Origin: Locusta migratoria
Taxonomy: Eukaryota; Arthropoda; Insecta; Orthoptera; Acrididae
DNA: 64,000 nt
Direction of reading: 5' to 3'
Assembly (NCBI GenBank): GCA_026315105.1
Contig: CM048744.1
Span: 315,711,270 to 315,775,269 of the forward strand
Below the pieces are notes generated by a model. That model saw only the letters and a list, made by a program, of their open reading frames with translations. It was not told where the DNA came from and did not search any database. Shown piece after piece: positions 57,241 to 64,000 of the stretch. Within the stretch, counting starts at the first letter, position 1; each line of letters opens with the position of its first letter. Both the position numbers and the translations under genes were made by a program.

Positions 57241-57462
57241 AAGTGTAATACGCAGACGCTATGTGATGAAAGTAGTGCACTAAATAGCAGAAAAGGTCTT
57301 GTGTGTAATGTTATCACCAATTTATCTAAATTTTTACCAAAAAAAAACTTTATTTTGGAATATTTGCAAAACTATTATCCACTAGATCAAAGTTACTTTA
57401 AGTCATCCAATTACAGCGACGTAGATACTTCGAGGGTAATTGTTATCTGCAATTTAGTTATA

Positions 57463-57622
57463 CATTTCTCGAAAATGAATAAAGAACACCATTAATTTGT
57501 CGACCCAGAAGAGGGAAATGTTTGACAGATCCTTGAGGATACACAAAACACACGATAACACAGTACCATACGCACGTACGTCACGAGAGCTTGCGCTATT
57601 TCGGCGTTAGTATATGTATGCT

Positions 57623-57669
<47 letters not shown>

Positions 57670-58600
57670 AACAATGCAAGCTATAATTATTCCAAAGAGA
57701 CGATCGTAGAGGAGCCGAATGTGGTTATGTGGAATGGCCTGCGATGCACTTTCCACCTGGGGAACCAGTTTGGTCACATTTAGCGCCGCTCATGACGTTT
57801 CATGCAGTCCAAACATGCTCAATAGGTGACAAATCCGGGGATCGTGCTGGTCAGGGTAGTAGACGTACACCTTGACGAGCACGTCGAGTAGTACGGCATA
57901 CGTTTGACGTGTATTGGTCTGATGGAAAACCATATCCCCTTGTTGGTGGACGAGTGATAGCAAGACGGGTTGAATGGTGATTTCAATTTACCGTGCACTG
58001 TTCAATGTTCTCTAGAAGATCACTAGAGCAGAACAGACAGTGTACGACATGGCTCCTCTCACGATGCGTGTCGTTAGAGTGTCCTCCGCTCGCGCCACAA
58101 TATCGTTCAGCTCGCCTCAATGTGAGTCACGGTAGGTACTTATGAAGGGACGAATGGACATATGTCGTCTTTAGTAATGAGCGTCGCTACTGCCTCGGTG
58201 CCAATGGTGGTAGAACGCGTGTGTGGCGTCGTGCAGGGAGCACCGAAGTCTGGACCGTACGCGACAGAGGCAAACTGGGCCGACACCTGGCATCATAGTG
58301 TGGGGAGCCATATCCTACACCAGCCGTTCTACTCTCGGGACTGTCGAAGGAAAACTGAACAGGTACATTGAAACCATCATTCAACCCTCTTACCACAGTT
58401 CATGCACCAACAAAACCATATGCTCATGCAACAGGACAATGGACACCCTCACGTAACCCGTACAACGAAAGGGCTCTTCTACCGTGTCCATCATTATCAG
58501 CAAATCTGTCCCAACTGATGCACCAGGTGGAAACTGCGTGGCAGTGTTTGGGATCCCCATCATATCGGTGTAAAGGAGGACACAAAGGCAGTTTTCAGAG
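57463..58600. mobile_element. Tc1-like derivative with inverted arms, second copy, right end lost
   Basis: The left end catttctcgaaaatgaataa follows TA (57461-57462) and matches the right end of the 3918-5506 element in reverse. Antisense transposase sequence runs to about 58064, then the same switch (gttagagtgtcctccgctcg) into sense sequence with gtgccaatggtggtagaacg, gacacctggcatcatagtgt and caacaggacaatggac (second catalytic Asp region). Similarity fades near 58560-58600. A 44-base poly-T (57624-57667) lies in the left arm. Confidence 0.8.
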
Positions 58601-58984
58601 CAGACGTCTAGGTTTGTTACTGGTAAGTTCGATCAATGTGCGAGTGTTACTGAAAGGTTCGGAATCCAATTGGAGCGCTGGAGGGAAGTCGAGGTTTTTT
58701 TAGAGAAACTCTGTTTAGGATATTTAGAGTACCCTCCGTCACGCATCTTAGGATGGATTGCGGAGCATGTATTTAGATGAACCGCCAATGAACACTAGTA
58801 AAGTTTATAATTCGACCGTGGAATACTGCCGGAGATATACTTGTTTAGTTCCATCCTCAAATTAGCGTACAAACACCGCAAATTTTTAGCGTCTTTCATC
58901 TGCAATATCTCTGGAATTATTTTGTTTAAAGAAATGAAATTTGTCATTTTCTACACATTTATAATATTTTTAAGAATAACAATG
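58601..58984. other. No recognised feature
   Basis: AT-rich spacer. A phrase like catctgcaatatctctggaa may belong to an old dispersed repeat. Confidence 0.4.
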
Positions 58985-58994
58985 AAAAGTATTT

Positions 58995-59185
58995 GCCGGC
59001 CGCAGTGGCCGAGTGGTCTGCGGCGCGCCAGTCACAGTCTGCACGGCCGCTACGGTCGGGGGTCCGAATCCCCCCTCGGGCATGGATGTTTGTGTCGTCT
59101 TTATGTTCATAAGTAGTTTGTAAGTTTAGGGACTGATGACCCCGCAGTTAAGTCCGTCAACCATAACAAACATTTGAAAATTTTT
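58995..59185 (+). repeat. tRNA-derived SINE, head type 1
   Basis: Plus-strand copy with a slightly different head (gtggccgagtggtctgcggc). Imperfect target duplication AAAAGTATTT / GAGAAGTACTTT near 58985-58994 and 59186-59197. Confidence 0.92.
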
Positions 59186-59197
59186 GAGAAGTACTTT

Positions 59198-59521
59198 ACA
59201 AGCCTCTTTCAACTAGAAAATGGTAGAAAACTTTGGGCGTAGAAAATCCAAAAGAAAGTATTTTATTGAAAAAAAAATTAAATTTGACCATTTTCTACAA
59301 TTTTATAAATTCTTTAAAAAAAAGTTTGGCTTAGTATATCTAGGGCACTAAAGGCCTAAAAACGTGAAACTTGGCATGTAGTAACCTAACAATGTGAGAT
59401 TCTAAAATGAGAAGTTTCATTACTGGACAACATTCCATTACCAAATCAATTAAGTACATATTTGTAGATATTGTAGAAAAAGGCCTGAATTGCGCCACAT
59501 TCCACTTTTTTCAAAATAATA
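59198..59521. other. No recognised feature
   Basis: AT-rich, with aaacttggcatgtagtaacc-type text seen in dispersed repeats. No boundaries. Confidence 0.4.
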
Positions 59522-59532
59522 TGTACTTAAAA

Positions 59533-59732
59533 GCCGGCGGCGGTGGCCGAGGGGACTAAGGCGCTCCAGTCACGGTCCGCACGGCCACTACGGTCGGGGG
59601 TTCGAATCCTCCCTCGGGCATGGATATTCGTGCCGTCGCAGTTCGTAAGTAGTTCATAAGTAGTTTGTAAGTTTAGGGACTGATGACCCCGTAGTTGAGT
59701 CCCATAAACTATACAAACATTTGAACATTTTT
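59533..59732 (+). repeat. tRNA-derived SINE, head type 1
   Basis: Complete plus-strand copy. Exact 11-bp target duplication TGTACTTAAAA (59522-59532 and 59733-59743). Confidence 0.95.
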
Positions 59733-59743
59733 TGTACTTAAAA

Positions 59744-60454
59744 CCATCCCAAAACTGTGTTCGTTAAAGAGAGCGTGCCTTTACCTGCAAAAAAGAATTA
59801 TATTTAGTTATGCAACGCGTACTAACAACAGTGTATAATACGAAGTAAAAAGGAACATGAAAATTGAGTGACGAAACAAACGTCGACTTTAGATATTTTA
59901 TCTGAATCACACGATGAACATGAAACTAAACACGTAGTAGGTCAGTAGCACAAGTTTGTGGAATATAAAATTTCGTTCTCCTTCTGGTTTTGAATATCTT
60001 ACATATTGGTCGAAAAGTTGACCTTTTTGTTAAATGTGACATTCTATAGTGTTGAGTTGACATAGTATGGCCCAAAAGATCGATTACAAACGACTTGTTG
60101 TGGAGTGCCACTATCACCAGTCTTCATAAAAAACTTATTTTATGCAAGTGGACTGGTGTTCCGTGGCGACAGTACACATGTCGACGAGTCACACTGCTAG
60201 CTTCAGCGCTATCGCGTGACAGATGCTGAGTGGCAAAATGTGCCTACGCAACTGGCAAAGGAAACCTTTGATTTCTAACGCTCAGAACCGTACGAAACCA
60301 TGTTTACAGTAATAATTATTTCGTGTGGCTCTTTGGCCTGGTGCAAGTCTTTCAATTTTTTTTCCAGGCTAATCTATGCTTTGCGGTCGTTTTCATTGTT
60401 CGTACTTGATCGTTCGTTGATCGTGTGGCTCAGCTTTTTTATTACAGAGGAAGT
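59744..60454. other. No recognised feature
   Basis: AT-rich, with no supportable coding or repeat feature. Confidence 0.45.
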
Positions 60455-60740
60455 TCAGCCCTGACCGGGCGCGCTGAGACACGGCGCCCGGCATCTTTCA
60501 ATTGGACGCCACTTCGGCAATTAGCTTACTATCTTACCCCAGGTATCCAACCGGGGAAAGGGAATCTACAGCTTAGCGTGGAATCAGAACCACGTGTCGT
60601 TTCTGGCGACTCCTCACGTCGTTGAGAGGCGAAGGCTGGGTTGAAACGCAGTCTGAAAAAATTCGAGGCCCAACCGGGTTTCGAACCCGCGACCCTTCGG
60701 TTTCGAGTCGAGCGCTTTACCCGAAGACCACCGAGCCCGA
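60455..60740 (-). repeat. tRNA-derived SINE, a third family (S3)
   Basis: Minus-strand. The tRNA-like head at the right (complement: gctcggtggtcttcgggtaa, then ggtttcgaacccgc as the T-arm complement) with a body to the left containing ccccaggtatccaaccgggg and gttcagccctgaccgggc. The head pairs fairly well in the T arm but lacks a convincing acceptor stem, so I do not call a tRNA gene. The 3' limit is approximate. Confidence 0.7.
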
Positions 60741-61181
60741 CATGCTTACAATAACAAGTCATAAATGAAACAGTGGTGTGCGTCATTTCCACACAAAACG
60801 TTCCACTCGTTTTCTAGCGCCACTAGATAGATGGTGGCATGAGAAGAACGTAGTGTTGTGATTTTTGAGAGGGCATGTTTTCAACATGTTACGCGGAGGA
60901 TCCAGTCACCGAAAACAACAAAATATTGCCAACCCCTCGACGTTTACTTCTTTCGGCAATATAAGCTCTATATCCAGAAGGATTAATGATTTTGTAAGAC
61001 TACAAGATGCCAACCCGCAAGTGAAAGTACAGTATCGATATTTCATCTTTAAACTTCATTCTTTGATTTACAATCAATTTGCTGAATCTACGTATTAGCC
61101 TACGTTGCGAAAGCTGGGGTATGACATTTTCCCTTTTTATATAGCTTTGCGTGAATGCGAAAGTGATTTAGAATGTGATAA
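60741..61181. other. No recognised feature
   Basis: The ORF 60865-61098 (77 codons) has no motif. Otherwise nothing is supportable. Confidence 0.4.
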
Positions 61182-61193
61182 CTTGGCTTCAGT

Positions 61194-61384
61194 TTGTATG
61201 TTTGTATAGTCTATGGGACTTAACTACGGGGTCATCAGTCCCTAAACTTACAAACTAATTATGAACTACTTACGAACTAGGACGGCACAAATATCCATGC
61301 CCGAGGGGGGATTCGAACCCCCAACCGTAGTGGCCGTGGAGACCGTGACTGGAGCGCCTTAGTCCCCTCGGCCACCGCGGCCGG
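61194..61384 (-). repeat. tRNA-derived SINE, head type 1
   Basis: Minus-strand copy. Exact 12-bp target duplication CTTGGCTTCAGT (61182-61193 and 61385-61396). Confidence 0.95.
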
Positions 61385-61396
61385 CTTGGCTTCAGT

Positions 61397-61904
61397 AAAT
61401 TGTGCAAATTGCACTCTCCCACATTGCTTTAACCACTTCAATCGAAATCCCCATCTGCATTTTGAGGACTAATATAAGAACTTTGAGGTGTGCGGTACTG
61501 CTGTATATTGCGCTATTAGAAGTACTTTAAGCAGAGACTTTTTGGCGTAGCTGATTAAATATCGTCATTAAATTATACATAATTACGTTCCTAGGGTATT
61601 CATATCTTGTTACTTTGTTTCTCTGTGTTAAAATGTTACTTGAGGTGCAATGCAAAGACTTGCACATCACTGCTCTGTTCATCATACCCTGTTGTTCCAA
61701 GCTTGGTTTCGTGTTGTTCCGAGCGTTTGAGATCAAAAGTGGCGCTAGTGAGTCACCGCTAAGGTTAACATGCCATAGCGCGAACAAAAATTTTCTGTGG
61801 ATGGGGCTTGAGCTTAAGTTCAAGATGAGTATCTAAAATGTTTGCAGCTAGTCAAGCCGTTTTAAAGATAAAAATTGAAACAGAGATATATTATGAACAG
61901 CTAA
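61397..61904. other. No recognised feature
   Basis: AT-rich spacer with overlapping short ORFs and no motif. Confidence 0.4.
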
Positions 61905-62065
61905 AAACAAAGCTGTGGGAACAAACTGTGGTGGTCACCAGTCCCTAGCCTTACAAACTAATTTATTCGAAGGACAACGCAGACACCCATGTCTGAAGGA
62001 GGATACGAAGTTCTTGCGGGGAGAAACCGCGCAGTCCGCAGCAAGGCGCCTTAAGCCCCTTTTAC
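61905..62065 (-). repeat. Degenerate SINE of the common-body group
   Basis: gaacaaactgtggtggtcac, cagtccctagccttacaaac, acccatgtctgaaggaggat, ccgcagcaaggcgccttaag: a diverged minus-strand copy, apparently type 2 or 3. Limits approximate. Confidence 0.65.
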
Positions 62066-62546
62066 GTTATCTACTTACTTGTCTACTTTAACTATTCCAG
62101 ACAAGTTAGTCTACAGCAGCGCCATGGCGTGTTATTTCCGTACTACGACTCGTCTGCTTCGAGTCATCGTTTTCGTTTAGACTTTATCACCAGAAGTATA
62201 GAGCTATCTACTGTGTAGTTTCACATTTTAATGATGAAGCTATGAGAACACTTTCTGCGTAGGAGCAGGAAATAGTAATTGAGTTTATTAATGTTAAAAA
62301 GCTAATATATACTTAATTTTTTCGTCAAACGTCATGTGGTAAATTCTGTACAGATTTGAGAAGCTAAAATGTGTCGTCCAGACATTTCAAAACATAAATA
62401 TTTATTAGACATATGAATGTATACTAGGAAATACATCAAGTAGTATCGAATATTTAGTTAAAACCCCCTTTAATGGCAGTTTTCATGGCTTGTTTTCTTT
62501 TTAATGAACAAATATAGTTGAAAATCACTCTCTCACCTAATAAATC
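62066..62546. other. No recognised feature
   Basis: AT-rich DNA. Nothing supportable. Confidence 0.4.
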
Positions 62547-62554
62547 TGTTTCAA

Positions 62555-62752
62555 ATTCAAATGTTTGTATAGATTAAGTGACTTAACTACGGGGTCATCA
62601 GTCCCTAAACTTACAAACTACTTATGAACTAGCTAAGACTAAGGACGGCACAGATATTCATGCCAAAGGGAGGATTCGAACCCCCGACCGTAGTGGCGGT
62701 GCAGACCGTGACTGGAGCGCCTTAGTCCCCTCGGCCACCGCGGCCGGCACTA
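62555..62752 (-). repeat. tRNA-derived SINE, head type 1
   Basis: Complete minus-strand copy. Target duplication TGTTTCAA (62547-62554 and 62753-62760). Confidence 0.94.
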
Positions 62753-62760
62753 TGTTTCAA

Positions 62761-63152
62761 CGTTGCATTAATTTTTATTAAAAACGTTTATATATTTACA
62801 GTCGTATTTATGCATGTTAATGCATTTTCCCTCTAAACGTAAATATATTTCTGGTTGTGAGTACTTCGTCTGTTTGGTAAAAGTACTCTAGTAGAAGAAA
62901 GAATACTAGATTCCGGTGGAATATTTTCCGGTGTGAGAGAACACAAAGCAAACATCAGACTAAAGTTTACGAACTGTGAAAGCATTTCTATAATGTAAAT
63001 GAATCGAACTTCCAAGGTCAGCATACGCCACTACACTTTCTTGCTTTTGCGCAAGCGCATTCTGCAACACATTCGGGAAATTATATCTCCACACTCAGCG
63101 TAGTCTATAGCTCATTGACCTCATAGAGGCACTAGCGATGGGTTTGGCTGCT
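62761..63152. other. No recognised feature
   Basis: AT-rich spacer. No supportable feature. Confidence 0.4.
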
Positions 63153-63160
63153 GATTTACA

Positions 63161-63359
63161 GGCTGAAATGTTCAAATGTTTGTAATCCTATGTGATCAAA
63201 CTACGTTGGTCATCAGCACCCCATCTTACAAACAAAGTTAAACTAACCTAACGACAACACACACACACATTCATGCCCGAGCGGGTCTTCGAACCTCCGA
63301 TGCGGGAGACCGCCGATCCGCAACGTGCGATACAGACCACTCGGCTAATCCCGCGCGGC
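63161..63359 (-). repeat. tRNA-derived SINE, head type 3
   Basis: Minus-strand copy with head cactcggctaatcccgcgcg and cgatgcgggagaccgccgat, and a short CA run (63257-63271). Target duplication GATTTACA (63153-63160 and 63360-63367). Confidence 0.9.
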
Positions 63360-63367
63360 GATTTACA

Positions 63368-64000
63368 CGCAGCTACGAAATTAGCTCGCGGTTTAAAAAG
63401 TCATTTTCGACAAAGAAGTCGATCGTGTAAAACGGGCTTTAGAGCGCTCAACCACACCCGGGCGACCCAAGCTAATATTTACCCACTGAGCTACCCCGTC
63501 GATTGAACCACCCACTATTACTAAAACAGCTGCATGCTCTACTTATGAGGCACATACAAATTTAAAATAATAGTAATATTTCTGTACTTGTTATTGTTGG
63601 AGTAAGGGGTTAGCCCAAAGGAAGAGAGCAAATAGATGCTAAGAAAGAAGAAAATCTTAACTGTATCATCAGTGATGTTGAACAAGTGGGTGATAAAATA
63701 ATTGTCTATAATGTCAACCGTGACAATAATCGTTGGACACAATTGCTAGGTAGAATAGAACAATATAGGTTACTAATTCGACTGCCAAACTTCTTACGGA
63801 AAAGCTTTTATGGTTCTTACAGCGATACGGGGCTAAACAGTATTCGAATAAACAAACATTATCGAACGAAGCATTCCCACAGTTAAATCACACTGTACAA
63901 GAATCGTAATTAAGACGATTACAGAAAAGGCAGGTTTTTTTTTCATACTGGTAGGCCTATTATAAATGCGGAAATTTCCCTGCCGGTGTTGCTATCACGA
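63368..64000. other. Mostly unassigned; tRNA-like remnant near 63435-63510
   Basis: gcgctcaaccacacccgggc ... ccactgagctaccccgtcg reads on the minus strand like the A-box half of a tRNA-derived repeat, but the B box is not clear. The rest is AT-rich. Confidence 0.35.

Noticed and set aside
60660..60740. Candidate tRNA gene on the minus strand
   Set aside because: The T arm is good but no convincing acceptor stem is seen, and the sequence continues into a repeat body. Treated as a SINE head.
1..64000. CRISPR array, prokaryotic operon, phage or integron
   Set aside because: No spacer-repeat array, no Shine-Dalgarno-led gene clusters and pervasive eukaryotic retroelements. The window is eukaryotic.

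Overview
The window looks like repeat-packed intergenic or intronic DNA from a large insect genome. The best match I recognise is a locust or grasshopper of the Schistocerca type. The reasons are the very dense tRNA-derived SINEs, Tc1/mariner copies, RTE-like LINE fragments and foldback repeats that I associate with such genomes, plus AT-rich unique DNA with a few CpG-rich islands. The species call is recognition plus inference. I find no convincing intact host protein gene, no rRNA and no functional tRNA. Nearly every open reading frame is either chance or a decayed transposase or reverse transcriptase.

Layout. 0-5.5 kb: a retroelement end, a 58-bp tandem array cut by a SINE, a foldback element, and a Tc1-like element (3918-5506) with very long inverted arms. 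5.5-11.2 kb: mostly unrecognised DNA. 11.2-14.5 kb: a SINE, a 5'-truncated RTE-like LINE (minus strand) and an 856-bp foldback. 14.7-21.3 kb: more SINEs, a foldback, a decayed Tc1 transposon (18149-19629) and an inverted-repeat element. 22.0-25.2 kb: a three-copy segmental repeat broken by a PIF/Harbinger remnant. 27.3-31.8 kb: nested inverted repeats and a tandem duplication, one copy of which holds a hAT transposon and the other two SINEs at one target. 32.1-34.4 kb: a 492-bp mariner derivative and three SINEs. 36-41 kb: mostly unrecognised AT-rich DNA. 41.9-45.4 kb: a jockey/CR1-type LINE split by a probable solo LTR, then rearranged RTE-like LINE pieces. 46.6-56.5 kb: SINEs with four kinds of tRNA-like head, a nested foldback complex flanked by a 12-bp direct repeat, and a second RTE-like LINE. 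56.5-57.2 kb: a CpG-rich island. 57.5-58.6 kb: a second copy of the long-arm Tc1 derivative. 59-64 kb: more SINEs.

Mechanistically, this is a record of insertions. Most SINEs have clear 8-14 bp target-site duplications, so insertion order can be read. Two observations stand out. First, unrelated foldback and terminal-repeat families share a small RNA-like core (CUGANGA, one extra base, a covarying stem, GAAAC, NN, GU, A or C) that closely resembles a hammerhead ribozyme. Second, SINEs with at least four different tRNA-like heads share one 3' body.
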